Positions 41,560-50,527 are shown, numbered from the stretch's first letter. The stretch: 62,350 nt of DNA from JAAYZQ01 sp034428935 (GCA_034428935.1 DAOUHB010000067.1:1-62350), one strand, 5' to 3'. Numbers and translations: made by a program. Notes: a model not told the origin generated them from the letters alone.

Positions 41560-42789
41560 CTAGCGCAGGACAGCGCCGGCGATGGACACGAAGGACAGGC
41601 CCTGCGGGTCCGCGGGGCACAGGGCATAGCCGGCCTGGTGGCCCTGCACCTCGCCCAGGAGCCGCAGGGTAAGATAGATGGGCGGCAGGCCGCAGACGTG
41701 CCGCCGGTCGCCCTCATCCCGGATCTGGGCAAAGAACGACTCGGCGTCGCCCGCGCAGATGCTGGCCATAAGCCGCTCGTCGGCGTTGCGCTGCTGCGCC
41801 CGCCCGATGAAATCCACGCCGTGCCGGTCGCCAAAGGCCGGGCCGATGTGCGCCAGGTCGGCGGCGGCCACCACCAGGGTCCGGCGGCCGGCCATGGCCG
41901 GCTGCAGCACCTCCACGGCGCGGGCAAAGGGCTCGTGGTCCGCGGGCTGACCCTGCCCGGCGACAAAGGCGCCAAAGCTGCCACACAGGATGGGCAGCAG
42001 GGGCACCGCCTCGCCACCGCGCATCAAGTGCAGCCACACGGCGGCCAGCTCGATGGAATGTTCCTGGCGGTGGTTGAGCTCCTCGCCATAGACGGCCTCG
42101 TCGCCCAGGGCGCCGGCCAGGTCGTCTACGAGGCTCTGTTCCGTGGGGAGCACGCCAAAGGGGGTGGCGTACGACTGCCGGGTGAGGGTCAGCGTGGCCT
42201 CCCCGCCACGGTGGTCGGTGCCCAGGATAATCACCAACTCCGCCTGCCTGGCCGCTTCGGCGGCGGCGCGCCATACCTCGGCATAGACCGGCCCGCCGCG
42301 CTGGTAGTCGATGTGCGGGCTGATCACGCCGCGAATTGGTGCTGCTTCCCCTTCGGGCTCAGCGGGCGCCGGCGGCAGGGCGTCGATGTAGCCCTGCAAC
42401 TGCGCACTGGTCATCTCTGCGCAGCCGTCAAAGCTGGCGCCGTCGAGGGTCAGAGGACGAAAGGGTGCGGCGCGATAGGCCTCGACGGCGGCGGCCCGCG
42501 CCTGGCGAAAGCGCTCGTTGTCCAACAGGAAGGCGGCGTCCAGGCCGGCCAGAAGTTGCTCCAGGAGGCCGGGCGCCAGGCGCACCCCGGCCTGCACCTG
42601 CAAGGCGGCTTCCAGCCGTGATGCGTCGCGGGTGCCGTCCATGAGCATCAGCAGGGCGGCCAGGGGCCGGGGGACGGCGATGGATGTGTCGCTCAGGTGC
42701 AGCGGGTCGTCCAGGAGGAGCATGGGCTGGTTTTCGTGCTGGATCGGATGGACGTTGACGGCGCGCAGCTTCGGATTCTCATTTGTCAT
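41560..42789 (-). CDS. amrB: AmmeMemoRadiSam system protein B (Memo-like), PqqD-like N-terminus
   Basis: A 409-aa two-part protein. Residues about 145-405 are the Memo-like domain, with GVISPHIDYQRGGPVYAEVW, ILGTDHRGG, and HRQEHSIELAAVWLHLM carrying the metal-type His and Glu residues. Residues about 10-100 look like a PqqD-type winged helix, with PMLLLDDPLHLSDTSIAVPR and LEQLLAGLDAAFLLDNERF. The AmmeMemoRadiSam set normally includes an AMMECR1-domain protein and a radical SAM enzyme, neither seen here. It overlaps the Clp1-like gene by 4 nt (ATGA), so the two are translationally coupled. The reaction is unknown. Confidence 0.88.
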   Translation of the reverse strand: MTNENPKLRAVNVHPIQHENQPMLLLDDPLHLSDTSIAVPRPLAALLMLMDGTRDASRLEAALQVQAGVRLAPGLLEQLLAGLDAAFLLDNERFRQARAAAVEAYRAAPFRPLTLDGASFDGCAEMTSAQLQGYIDALPPAPAEPEGEAAPIRGVISPHIDYQRGGPVYAEVWRAAAEAARQAELVIILGTDHRGGEATLTLTRQSYATPFGVLPTEQSLVDDLAGALGDEAVYGEELNHRQEHSIELAAVWLHLMRGGEAVPLLPILCGSFGAFVAGQGQPADHEPFARAVEVLQPAMAGRRTLVVAAADLAHIGPAFGDRHGVDFIGRAQQRNADERLMASICAGDAESFFAQIRDEGDRRHVCGLPPIYLTLRLLGEVQGHQAGYALCPADPQGLSFVSIAGAVLR

Positions 42790-43652
42790 AACTCAATCTC
42801 CCGAGCCAGGTCCCAGCGGACGGGCCCGAAACGGATGCTTGCCACCCGGTCCATGCCGGGCAGTGGTGAGCGCAGGGCGATGCTCCCGGCCCCGCGGTCG
42901 ATTTCTTGGACGACGCCCAGGCCGAGACAAAAGCCTTCGGCGTCCTGGAGCGCCAGGAGGGCGCTCGGAGCCATGTATTCCAGGTCGTACACGGCGATCC
43001 TGTTCATGGCGACGACGTGCTGCCGGGCCTGGCGAACGTAGGCGGCCAGGCACTCCCGCCTGCGGGCGATGCGCTGCTCGCGGCTGCGCCTCACGGCCTG
43101 CGGCGAAACCCGGAAGTCCAGGAGGCGCACCCGGCCGTCGCGCCGCAGGGGCCACAGGATTGGTTCCATCTCGCTGCCGCGCTGTAGGGCAATGACCAGG
43201 GCCGGGGCCAGCAGCTCGATCTTCCATTCCTTCAGTGCCTTGCCACCCTGTGCCCGCTCCACCAGGCCGTTGGTGTCGACGACGATGGCCTCGGCGCCCA
43301 GGGCCAGGGCCCTGTCCTGTAGCCGCTTGCAGCCCACCAGGGTGGGCAGCATGTGTCCGCGGGGGGTGGTGGCCCCCACGAAAAAACTCGCCCGAGGTCC
43401 CCCGGGCGGAAACTCGTCGTCTCCCGCAGCCTGCGCCAGGGCCAGGTTCAAGGTCGCGGGCAGCCCCAGCGTACTCTGGCCCATGTCGCTATCCAGGTAG
43501 GCAGGACGCATGCCGCGCCGCGCGATTTCCTGGAAGAGGTAGCGAGCCAGGGTCGACTTGCCCGTGTCCGACTCACCCAGGACCAAGATCGTGCGCTGGA
43601 GCGTCTCGCCGTCGAGCGCTGCCCACTGGGGTGATACGACTAGCTCGCTCAC
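42786..43652 (-). CDS. Clp1/Grc3-type P-loop kinase-like protein
   Basis: A protein of 288 aa with Walker A GESDTGKSTLARYLFQ (about 26-41), DSDMGQSTLGLPATLNLAL, and a C-terminal beta-rich part as in the Clp1/Grc3/NOL9 polynucleotide 5'-kinases. Bacterial members may phosphorylate RNA ends. The GTG at 43652 (MSELVVSPQW) is chosen because a promoter -10 box ends 7 nt before it, which implies a leaderless mRNA; the frame could extend 6 codons to a TTG inside the -10 box. It overlaps the Memo-like gene by 4 nt. Confidence 0.82.
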   Translation of the reverse strand: MSELVVSPQWAALDGETLQRTILVLGESDTGKSTLARYLFQEIARRGMRPAYLDSDMGQSTLGLPATLNLALAQAAGDDEFPPGGPRASFFVGATTPRGHMLPTLVGCKRLQDRALALGAEAIVVDTNGLVERAQGGKALKEWKIELLAPALVIALQRGSEMEPILWPLRRDGRVRLLDFRVSPQAVRRSREQRIARRRECLAAYVRQARQHVVAMNRIAVYDLEYMAPSALLALQDAEGFCLGLGVVQEIDRGAGSIALRSPLPGMDRVASIRFGPVRWDLAREIEL

Positions 43653-43658
43653 AGCGCT

Positions 43659-43687
43659 AGTATAGCACAACTGCGCGGCGGCGGCAA
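43659..43687 (-). promoter_or_regulatory. Promoter of the Clp1-like operon, leaderless
   Basis: On the minus strand TTGCCG and TATACT are 17 nt apart. The GTG at 43652 coincides with the expected transcription start. Confidence 0.65.
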
Positions 43688-43735
43688 GCCTGCGCCGGCC
43701 GCAGCGACGGCCGACCTCACCCCCGACCGACCTCG

Positions 43736-43795
43736 GGAGTGCTCCCCCCTTCCCTCTAAGGGAAGGGGGGCCGGGGGGCTCAGGTTCCCCCGCCT
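43736..43795 (+). repeat. GC-rich palindromic repeat, copy 3
   Basis: CCCCCCTTCCCT (43744-43755), loop CTA, and AGGGAAGGGGGG (43759-43770) form a 12-bp perfect stem, followed by the tail GGGGGGCTCAGGTTCCCCC. It lies between the two divergent promoters. Confidence 0.65.
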
Positions 43796-43802
43796 GCCAG
43801 GT

Positions 43803-43830
43803 TTGCCTCGGTGCCAGGCAGTGCTATAAT
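43803..43830 (+). promoter_or_regulatory. Promoter of the MFS gene, leaderless
   Basis: TTGCCT and TATAAT are 16 nt apart. The GTG at 43839 lies 8 nt after the -10 box, so the mRNA is probably leaderless. Confidence 0.7.
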
Positions 43831-43838
43831 AGGGCCTT

Positions 43839-45107
43839 GTGGAAACCTGGAAACGAAACCTGTACGTGGTGTGGGTTGCGGAGTTGCTGGCCATCGCCGG
43901 CTTTTCTGTGGCCTTTCCTTTTTTGCCGTACTATATCCAGGAGCTAGGTGTCACCGAGCCCGGGCGCGTGGAGTTGTGGTCGGGGATCCTGGTGGCCGTC
44001 CAGGGCGTGACCATGACCGTCTTTTCACCCATCTGGGGATCGCTGGCCGACCGCTACGGGCGCAAGATCATGATCCAGCGCGCCACCTTTGGCGGGGCAG
44101 CAGTCCTTGCGGCCATGGCCTTTGTCCAGAGCGTGGAGCAACTGGCACTCCTGCGGGCGGCCCAGGGTGTGCTGACCGGAACGGTGGCAGCGGCCATGAC
44201 CCTCGTGGCCAGCGGCACGCCCCGCGACCGCACCGGCTATGCCCTGGGGCTGTTGCAGATGGCCGTCTGGCTGGGCAGCTCCCTGGGCCCGCCCCTTGGC
44301 GGGCTCATCGCCGACCTGTGGGGCTATCGCGCCGTATTTATCGTGACGGGTGTGCTGCTCTTTGTGGCGGGCGTCACCGTTTGGCGGCTGGTGCGCGAAG
44401 AGTTCACGCCGGTGGCCCGCGGAGAGGGCGCGGGGATCGGGGGCGACTTTTTCGCAGGCGTCCGGCTGGTGGCGCGCACGCCCTCGCTGGTGGCCCTCTT
44501 TAGCGTGCGTATTTCCGTGCGGCTGGGAACGAGCCTGGTGACGCCCATCCTGCCCCTCTTTGTCCAGAGCCTCCTGGCCTCGCCTGAGCGGGTAGCATCG
44601 ACCACGGGCCTCATTACCGGGGTCGCTGCGGGCAGTAGCGCCCTGAGCGCAGTGCTCTTGGGCCGGGCAAGCGACCGCGTGGGATTTAGGCGTATGCTCC
44701 TGGTCTGCCTGGCCGGCACCGCCCTGTCCTACGTGCCCCACTTTTTCGTGACCGGCACGGGGCAGTTGCTGTTGTTGCAGGCGATCCAGGGCTTTTCCCT
44801 GGGCGGCCTGTTGGCCGTCATCAATGCCATGCTCGCCAACCAGTCGCCGGAAGGGCGGCAGGGCGCCGTCTATGGCCTGGATGCCAGCGTCACGTCGGCA
44901 GCCAGTGCCGTGGGGCCCATGATCGGGGCTTCTGTGGCAGCGGGCCTGGGCCTGCGCATCCCCTTCCTCATGGCCGCCGCCGCCCTCGGGTTGGCCCTGG
45001 CCGTCGCTGCGGCGCGCATCCCCCGCATGGACCGCACCAAGCGGGTGCCGCGCCCCGCGCCCTCGCTCTTTGGCCGCAAATCGCTCAGAAAGCGGCGCAG
45101 GCGCTGA
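43839..45107 (+). CDS. MFS transporter, drug-exporter type
   Basis: A 422-aa transporter with about 12 membrane segments in two halves. The MFS loop 2-3 motif reads GSLADRYGRKIMIQRA (about 67-82) and a related copy in the second half reads LGRASDRVGFRRML. The antiporter-type motif C region is GSSLGPPLGGLIADLWGYRA. The layout fits the drug:H+ antiporter branch, but the substrate is unknown. It starts with GTG, without a ribosome site, consistent with the leaderless promoter. It converges on enolase. Confidence 0.92.
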   Translation: METWKRNLYVVWVAELLAIAGFSVAFPFLPYYIQELGVTEPGRVELWSGILVAVQGVTMTVFSPIWGSLADRYGRKIMIQRATFGGAAVLAAMAFVQSVEQLALLRAAQGVLTGTVAAAMTLVASGTPRDRTGYALGLLQMAVWLGSSLGPPLGGLIADLWGYRAVFIVTGVLLFVAGVTVWRLVREEFTPVARGEGAGIGGDFFAGVRLVARTPSLVALFSVRISVRLGTSLVTPILPLFVQSLLASPERVASTTGLITGVAAGSSALSAVLLGRASDRVGFRRMLLVCLAGTALSYVPHFFVTGTGQLLLLQAIQGFSLGGLLAVINAMLANQSPEGRQGAVYGLDASVTSAASAVGPMIGASVAAGLGLRIPFLMAAAALGLALAVAAARIPRMDRTKRVPRPAPSLFGRKSLRKRRRR

Positions 45108-45145
45108 GGCCGGCGCCAGGGGGTGCCACCACCATGGGGAAAGCG

Positions 45146-45175
45146 AGCGCCCCGGCCGGGAACGGTCGGGGCGCT
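45146..45175 (+). terminator. Hairpin between convergent MFS and enolase genes
   Basis: AGCGCCCCGGCC and GGTCGGGGCGCT form a 12-bp stem with one G-U pair and a 6-nt loop. It is placed to end both converging transcripts, though without a T-run. Confidence 0.55.
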
Positions 45176-45197
45176 GGATCGTGCTTGCGGAAGGGGT

Positions 45198-46487
45198 TCA
45201 GCGGCCGCGGATGTTGTAGAAGGCGCTCATGCCGGCAAAGGCCGCCGTCTCGCCCAGCTCTTCTTCGATGCGCAGCAACTGATTGAACTTGGCCACGCGG
45301 TCGCTGCGAGCCGGGGCGCCGGTCTTGATCTGGCCGGCGTTCGTTGCCACGACGAGGTCGGCGATGGTCGTGTCCTCTGTCTCGCCCGAGCGGTGGGAGA
45401 CGACGGCCGTCCAACCGGCCCGCTTGGCCATCTCGATGGCGGCCAGCGTCTCGGTCAGGGTGCCAATCTGGTTGAGCTTGATGAGGATGCTGTTGGCTGC
45501 TTTGCGCTCGATGGCCATCTTCAGGCGCTGCACGTTGGTCACAAGCAGGTCGTCGCCCACGATCTGGATCTTGCTTCCCAGGCGCTCCTGCATCAGCACC
45601 CAGTGCTGCCAGTCGTCCTCGGCCAGGCCATCCTCGATGGAGATGATGGGATACTTTTCCACCCACGCCTGGTAAAAGTCGACCATCTCCTCGCCGCTCA
45701 GGGTGCGGCCCTCTTTTTTGAGGTGGTACTTGCCGTCGTCGTACACCTCGGTGGCTGCCGGGTCCAGGGCGATAAAGATGTCAGAGCCCGGCGAATAGCC
45801 GGCCTTCTGGATGGCCTCGACGATGAGATCCAACGCTTCCTCGTTGGATTTGAGAGAGGGGGCAAAGCCGCCTTCGTCGCCCACGCCCGTGCTGTACCCT
45901 TTGTCCTTGAGCACCTTCTTGAGGGCGTGATAGGTCTCGGCTCCCCAGCGCAGGGCCTCGGCAAAGTTTGGGGCGCCGACGGGCATGGCCATGAACTCCT
46001 GGAAGTCGGGCCCGTCCAGGGCGTGCTTGCCGCCGTTGAGGATGTTCATCATCGGCACGGGCAGGGTGCGGGCCGCGACACCGCCGATGTAACGGTACAA
46101 GGGCAGGCCCAGGGCCGCCGCGGCCGCTTTGGCCGTCGCCAGGCTGACGCCCAGGAGGGCGTTTGCGCCCAGCTTGCCCTTGTTTGACGTGCCGTCCATG
46201 GCGATGATGTACTCGTCCAGCGCCACCTGGTCGAGGGCGTCAAAGCCCCACAGCTCTTCGGCTATCAGGTCGTTCACGTTGGCCACGGCATTTTGCACGC
46301 CCTTGCCACCGTAGCGATCCAGCTCGTCGTCGCGCAGCTCCACTGCCTCGTGAGCACCCGTCGATGCCCCCGATGGCACCGCGGCTCGCCCAAGGTCCCC
46401 CGATTCAAGCTGCACCTCGACCTCGATGGTTGGGTTGCCTCGTGAATCGAGGATCTCGCGCGCCAGGATTTCATCGATCGACGTCAT
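45198..46487 (-). CDS. eno: Enolase (phosphopyruvate hydratase)
   Basis: A 429-aa enolase. It interconverts 2-phosphoglycerate and phosphoenolpyruvate with Mg2+. The N-terminal loop AREILDSRGNPTIEVEV, the metal site in SIEDGLAEDDW and VGDDLLVTN, the catalytic lysine in LIKLNQIGTLTETL, and SHRSGETEDTTIADLV are all intact. The ATG follows AGGAGG by 6 nt; two extra codons (TTG ATC) are in frame upstream. Placed next to the acyl-CoA synthetase genes, it supplies phosphoenolpyruvate-level carbon to the fermentation route. Confidence 0.97.
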   Translation of the reverse strand: MTSIDEILAREILDSRGNPTIEVEVQLESGDLGRAAVPSGASTGAHEAVELRDDELDRYGGKGVQNAVANVNDLIAEELWGFDALDQVALDEYIIAMDGTSNKGKLGANALLGVSLATAKAAAAALGLPLYRYIGGVAARTLPVPMMNILNGGKHALDGPDFQEFMAMPVGAPNFAEALRWGAETYHALKKVLKDKGYSTGVGDEGGFAPSLKSNEEALDLIVEAIQKAGYSPGSDIFIALDPAATEVYDDGKYHLKKEGRTLSGEEMVDFYQAWVEKYPIISIEDGLAEDDWQHWVLMQERLGSKIQIVGDDLLVTNVQRLKMAIERKAANSILIKLNQIGTLTETLAAIEMAKRAGWTAVVSHRSGETEDTTIADLVVATNAGQIKTGAPARSDRVAKFNQLLRIEEELGETAAFAGMSAFYNIRGR

Positions 46488-46596
46488 GATCAACCTCCTA
46501 CTTGTTGATTGCCTATCCCGGGGCGTGGTGCCCGCGGGCGGGGCGCCACCATGCTGCCCCGCGCGTGCGCCGTACCCGGCCGGTTTGGTCCAGGGA

Positions 46597-47664
46597 TCAC
46601 TGGCCCAGCTTCAATAGGCGGTAGAGCTGGGCAAAGTCGAAACGGTCCTCCAGCATCTCCTGGAAGCGTTGGACCTTTTTCTCCAGGTGAAAGCGTGTCT
46701 TGCCAAAGAAGCGCTCGATCACTTCCACGGCCGTCAGCGTGTCCTGACGGACCAGGATCATGGGCACGCCCACTTCTTCAGCCCGGCCAAGGATGATGGG
46801 GCTGGGATGCAGATTTCCGGTCAGGATCAAGCACTTGGTGCTCGTCTCCAGGGCAGCGAGTTGAATGTCGGGCCGGTCGCCCCCGGTGATGACCGCCTTG
46901 TTGGGCTTCCGGCGGAAGTAGGTCAGAGCCGAGTCGACGCTCATAGCCCCCACCATGAGGTGCTCCACCAGCTCGTCCGCCTTTTCCTCGCAGCACAGAA
47001 TGCGCCCGTTCAGGAACTCGGCCAGGTCGCCGACGCTCACCGAAAGGAGCAGGCGCTCCTGGGGCAGGACGGCCAACACCGGGACGCCCCGCTCCTGCAG
47101 GCCCGGCTTGACCTTTTCCTGAACAAAGGGCATGCGCTGGCGGGGTACGGCGTTCAGCACGGCGCCAATGAGCGACGGCCCCAGCCGCGATTGGGCGGTG
47201 AGGACGTCGTCCAGGAGCTGCACGTCGTCATTGTACTTGACCACCACCAGCTCGCGGGCGCCGAGCAGATCGGCGACCTTGGCCGTGGGCAGGCCGACGA
47301 TGTGCCCTTCGCGCAGCGTGCTGCCCCCTTCGAGGATGACGACGTCGCGCCCGTGGGCCACCCGTTGATAGGCCTCCATGAGCCTGGCCTGAAAATCGAT
47401 CTCCTCGCCCGAGAGGATGGCCTCTACGACACGGGGTGTCACGCCCACAGGCACCATGTCGTCCATGGAGTCAGGCACGCCAAAGGTCTGCTGGATGAAC
47501 TCGGCATCCTCGTCCGCGAGGCCGGCGGCCAGGCGCGCGGCGGTACTCACCGGCTTCATGTAGCCGATGCGATATCCGTCGTGCTGAAAATGCCTGCCCA
47601 GCCCGACGCACAGGGCGCTTTTTCCCGAAAACGTCTCTGTCGATGCAATATAGAGCGTTACCAT
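46597..47664 (-). CDS. Phosphotransacetylase-family protein with DRTGG domain
   Basis: A 355-aa two-domain protein. The first 220 residues are a BioD-like P-loop NTPase with ASTETFSGKSALCVGLG (about 6-22) and VVILEGGSTLREG. The last 120 are a DRTGG domain (VITGGDRPDIQLAALETSTK). The same N-terminal layout precedes phosphotransacetylase in Pta of enteric bacteria, but the Pta catalytic domain is missing here. Such truncated versions are often next to ADP-forming acyl-CoA synthetase genes, as here (48-nt gap, same strand), and may regulate or assist that enzyme. The ATG follows GGGAGG by 5 nt. Confidence 0.85.
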   Translation of the reverse strand: MVTLYIASTETFSGKSALCVGLGRHFQHDGYRIGYMKPVSTAARLAAGLADEDAEFIQQTFGVPDSMDDMVPVGVTPRVVEAILSGEEIDFQARLMEAYQRVAHGRDVVILEGGSTLREGHIVGLPTAKVADLLGARELVVVKYNDDVQLLDDVLTAQSRLGPSLIGAVLNAVPRQRMPFVQEKVKPGLQERGVPVLAVLPQERLLLSVSVGDLAEFLNGRILCCEEKADELVEHLMVGAMSVDSALTYFRRKPNKAVITGGDRPDIQLAALETSTKCLILTGNLHPSPIILGRAEEVGVPMILVRQDTLTAVEVIERFFGKTRFHLEKKVQRFQEMLEDRFDFAQLYRLLKLGQ

Positions 47665-47712
47665 GCCCACCTCCCGTTTGAATCCACGAGCCTCGGATGC
47701 CGAGGTCCCACG

Positions 47713-49803
47713 CTACTCCAGCACCAATCTCATGTCAATACCTACCAGGCCCTGGCCGTCCTCGAAGACGGTCAGGGGGTTCACGTCAAACTCGACGATT
47801 TCGGGGAAATCGGTAACCAATTGCGACAGGCGCAGCAGGGCCTCTGCCAGCGCTTCCGTGTCCGAAGGACCCTCGCCTCGCGTGCCGCGCAGAATGTTGG
47901 CTGCCTTGATCTCGCCGATCATCTCCCGGGCCTCGCGCCGGTCAAAGGGGGCGATGCGAAAGGTGACGTCACGCAGTGACTCGACATAGATCCCGCCGAG
48001 GCCAAACATCATGAGCGGCCCGAAGTGTGGGTCGCGGTGCATGCCCGCGATGACCTCCTTGCCTCCCTGCACCATCTGCTGCACCAGGCAGCCCCAGATC
48101 TCGGCCTCGGGCATGTAGCGGCTGGCACGATAGACCATGAGCTCGAAAGCGTCGCGCACTTCGGCCGGCGTGGTGACGTCGAGCTTGACGCCGCCCACGT
48201 CCGTCTTGTGCAGGATGTCGGGCGACGAAATCTTGATCGCCACCGGAAAGCCGATCTCCTCGGCATAGTGGACTGCCTCTTCCGGGCTGCGGGCCAGGTA
48301 GGTGGGAGGCGTGCGAATGCCATAGGCGTCCATGATCTCCCGGGTCTCGGTGTCGCCCATGGACAGGCGGCCTTCGGCGCGTACCTGGGCAAGGGCCCGC
48401 CGCACCCGCTCGTGATCGACGGCCACGGTCTCCAGATTCTGGGGTGGGCGCTCGCGCCACAGCCGGTAGCTGCGCATGGCTGCCAGGGCGGCCACGGCCC
48501 GCTCGGGCACCGGATAGTTGGGCACGCGGTGCTGGTTCAGGATGTGGATGCCGGGCGCCACCGTGTCCTGGCCCATGAAGCAGCCGACTATGGGCTTGTC
48601 CACTCGCTGCGACAGCTCGCCGACGACCCGCGCCGTCCCCACCACGTCGGTCATGATCTGCGGGGTCAGGATGACGACGATGCCCCCCACGTTCTGGTCG
48701 TTGGCCACCGTCTCGAGGGCCGTGCTGTAGCGGTCGGCCAGGGCGTCGCCCAGGAGGTCGACGGGGTTCAGGACGCTGGCTGCTGAGGGCAGTGCCGCCC
48801 GCAGGCGCTCCATGGAGCGCGCCTCGAGGGAGGCCAACTGCAGCCCGGCACGCTCACAGGCGTCCGTGGCCATGATCCCTGGCCCGCCGGCGTTGGTCAC
48901 CACGGCAATCCGATCCACGGCCAGGAGGGGCTGGCGCGCAAAAGCGATGGAATAGTCGAACAGCTCCTGGACCGAACGGGCACGAATGACGCCGCTCTGT
49001 CGAAAGGCGGCCTCGTAGGCCCGCTCGGAGCCCGCCAGCGTGCCCGTGTGCGACGACACGGCGCGAGAGCCGCCGCTGGTCGTCCCCGACTTGATGGCGA
49101 TGATCGGTTTCTTGCCGCTGGCCTCCCGGGCGACGCGCATGAACTCTGGCCCCTTTTCGATGCCTTCCAGGTAGGCCATGATGACGTTGGTACACGGGTC
49201 GTTCTGCCACGCCTTCACGAACGTCACCTCGTCGGTATCGGCCTTGTTGCCCAGGCTCACAAAGCGGGAAAAGCCCACCTGTTCGGCCAGGGCCATGTCC
49301 AGGATCGAGGTGCACAGGGCGCCCGACTGGGACATAAAGGCGATGGTCCCTCGCGAGGGCATGCCGGCCGCAAACGAGGCGTTGAGCCTGGCAATGGTGT
49401 CGATGATTCCGAGGCAGTTGGGGCCGATGAGGCGCATGCCGTAACGGTGCGCGATGGACACGATGTCGTGTTCTCGGTGCCAGCCCTCGCTGCCCACCTC
49501 TCGAAAGCCGGCCGAGATAATGACGGCACCCTTGACCCCCTTTTCTCCGCACTCCACCAGGATCTGGGATACCTGGCGGCTGGGCACGAGAATAATGGCC
49601 AGGTCTATAGGGCCCGGAACCAGCAGCACGCTGGCATAGCACTGCAAGCCCAGGATCTCCTGGGAATGGGGGTTGATGGGATAGACGGCTCCCTGGTACC
49701 CATGCTGCAGGATGTTCTGCAGGACGGCGTGGCCGATCTTGCCCGGCGTCCGTGACGCGCCCACGACCGCCACCGATTTTGGATCGAAAAACATGTCGAG
49801 CAC
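47713..49803 (-). CDS. ADP-forming acetate/acyl-CoA synthetase, fused
   Basis: A 696-aa enzyme that makes ATP from acyl-CoA, ADP and phosphate. The alpha part (about 1-450) has a Rossmann CoA-binding domain (SVAVVGASRTPGKIGHAVL) and the phospho-histidine segment SHTGTLAGSERAYEAAF. The beta part is an ATP-grasp domain (FPVAIKISSPDILHKTDVGG). The start is taken as GTG 49803 because AGGAG lies 6 nt before it; the ATG at 49794 (MFFDPKSVAV) is an alternative. Longer frames upstream cross the promoter. With PFOR in the same window it gives a complete pyruvate-to-acetate ATP-yielding path. Confidence 0.93.
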   Translation of the reverse strand: MLDMFFDPKSVAVVGASRTPGKIGHAVLQNILQHGYQGAVYPINPHSQEILGLQCYASVLLVPGPIDLAIILVPSRQVSQILVECGEKGVKGAVIISAGFREVGSEGWHREHDIVSIAHRYGMRLIGPNCLGIIDTIARLNASFAAGMPSRGTIAFMSQSGALCTSILDMALAEQVGFSRFVSLGNKADTDEVTFVKAWQNDPCTNVIMAYLEGIEKGPEFMRVAREASGKKPIIAIKSGTTSGGSRAVSSHTGTLAGSERAYEAAFRQSGVIRARSVQELFDYSIAFARQPLLAVDRIAVVTNAGGPGIMATDACERAGLQLASLEARSMERLRAALPSAASVLNPVDLLGDALADRYSTALETVANDQNVGGIVVILTPQIMTDVVGTARVVGELSQRVDKPIVGCFMGQDTVAPGIHILNQHRVPNYPVPERAVAALAAMRSYRLWRERPPQNLETVAVDHERVRRALAQVRAEGRLSMGDTETREIMDAYGIRTPPTYLARSPEEAVHYAEEIGFPVAIKISSPDILHKTDVGGVKLDVTTPAEVRDAFELMVYRASRYMPEAEIWGCLVQQMVQGGKEVIAGMHRDPHFGPLMMFGLGGIYVESLRDVTFRIAPFDRREAREMIGEIKAANILRGTRGEGPSDTEALAEALLRLSQLVTDFPEIVEFDVNPLTVFEDGQGLVGIDMRLVLE

Positions 49804-49845
49804 GGTTTGCTCCTGAACGAGCGACGACGGAAATGTTGCCCGGGT

Positions 49846-49874
49846 ATGATACCGCAAAACCCCTGAAAGCGCAA
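49846..49874 (-). promoter_or_regulatory. Promoter of the acyl-CoA synthetase unit
   Basis: On the minus strand TTGCGC and TATCAT are 17 nt apart, with a leader of about 35 nt to the GTG at 49803. Confidence 0.6.
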
Positions 49875-50038
49875 ACGTGCTCCAGAGGCCGAAGCGCAGA
49901 GCGCAGGGCGCACAGAATAGGTCGCCCGACAACCGATACCCGCTGCGGCGAGGGCGCCAGGTCTCGCCGCCTCGTGGGCCGAGGGGATCGGCCGGTCCCC
50001 GTGGAGCCTTCCATGGAGCGGCCTGTAGCAGTCGTTAC
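49875..50038. other. Divergent intergenic core without a gene
   Basis: This is the middle of a 308-bp gap between divergent genes. I see no gene or clear repeat here; both flanking promoters lie outside it. Confidence 0.6.
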
Positions 50039-50067
50039 TTGACACGTCTTGGGGCCTGTGCTAGAAT
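50039..50067 (+). promoter_or_regulatory. Promoter of the Rrf2-cys operon
   Basis: TTGACA and TAGAAT are 17 nt apart. The Rrf2-type operator candidate begins at the next base. Confidence 0.8.
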
Positions 50068-50097
50068 AATCCCGACATTTTACTAGGGATTCATCCC
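50068..50097 (+). promoter_or_regulatory. Candidate Rrf2 autoregulatory operator
   Basis: AATCCC (50068-50073) and GGGATT (50086-50091) form an inverted repeat with a 12-nt centre, and GGGAT-TC-ATCCC (50086-50097) overlaps it. The site covers the transcription start of the operon, where a bound Rrf2 dimer would block polymerase. Confidence 0.5.
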
Positions 50098-50111
50098 GGG
50101 AAGGCTGGGCA

Positions 50112-50510
50112 GTGCGAGTTTCGGCCAAAGAGTTGTATGGACTGCGGGCGATGGGCGAGTTTGCGCGCCATTACGGGCAGGGACCGCTATCCCTCACCGA
50201 CTTGGCTCGCTCGCAGGACATTTCCCAGCCCTACCTGGAGCAGATCGCGGGCGACCTGCGCCGTGCCGGGCTCCTGCGCAGCAAGCGGGGAGCGCAAGGC
50301 GGGTACTCCCTGGCGCGTTCGCCATCCAGCGTGACGGCCGGCGACGTGATCCGCGCCCTGGAGGGCAACATCTTGCCTGTGCAGTGCATGGCCGACAAGG
50401 TGTGCGTGCCCTGCGCCCACGAACAAAGCTGCACAGCGCGGGGCATCTGGGAATTGGTCCGCGACCGGCTGGTGGAAACCCTGGATTCCATAACCCTGGC
50501 CGACCTGTAG
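50112..50510 (+). CDS. Rrf2-family regulator (IscR/CymR type)
   Basis: A 132-aa winged-helix protein. The helix-turn-helix reads SLTDLARSQDISQPYLEQIA (about 27-46), followed by GAQGGYSLARSP, a hallmark of the family. Cysteines at CMADKVCVPCAHEQSC (about 92-107) are placed as in IscR, so an Fe-S cluster is possible, though CymR-type cysteine sensing fits the neighbours better. It starts with GTG after GGAAGG. It heads a unit of cysteine and sulfur genes and is probably autoregulated through the inverted repeat at its promoter. Confidence 0.9.
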   Translation: MRVSAKELYGLRAMGEFARHYGQGPLSLTDLARSQDISQPYLEQIAGDLRRAGLLRSKRGAQGGYSLARSPSSVTAGDVIRALEGNILPVQCMADKVCVPCAHEQSCTARGIWELVRDRLVETLDSITLADL

Positions 50511-50527
50511 CGAGGGCATAGATACCT

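Noticed and set aside
46597..47664. Complete phosphotransacetylase (Pta)
   Set aside because: Only the BioD-like and DRTGG domains are present; the catalytic PTA domain is missing.
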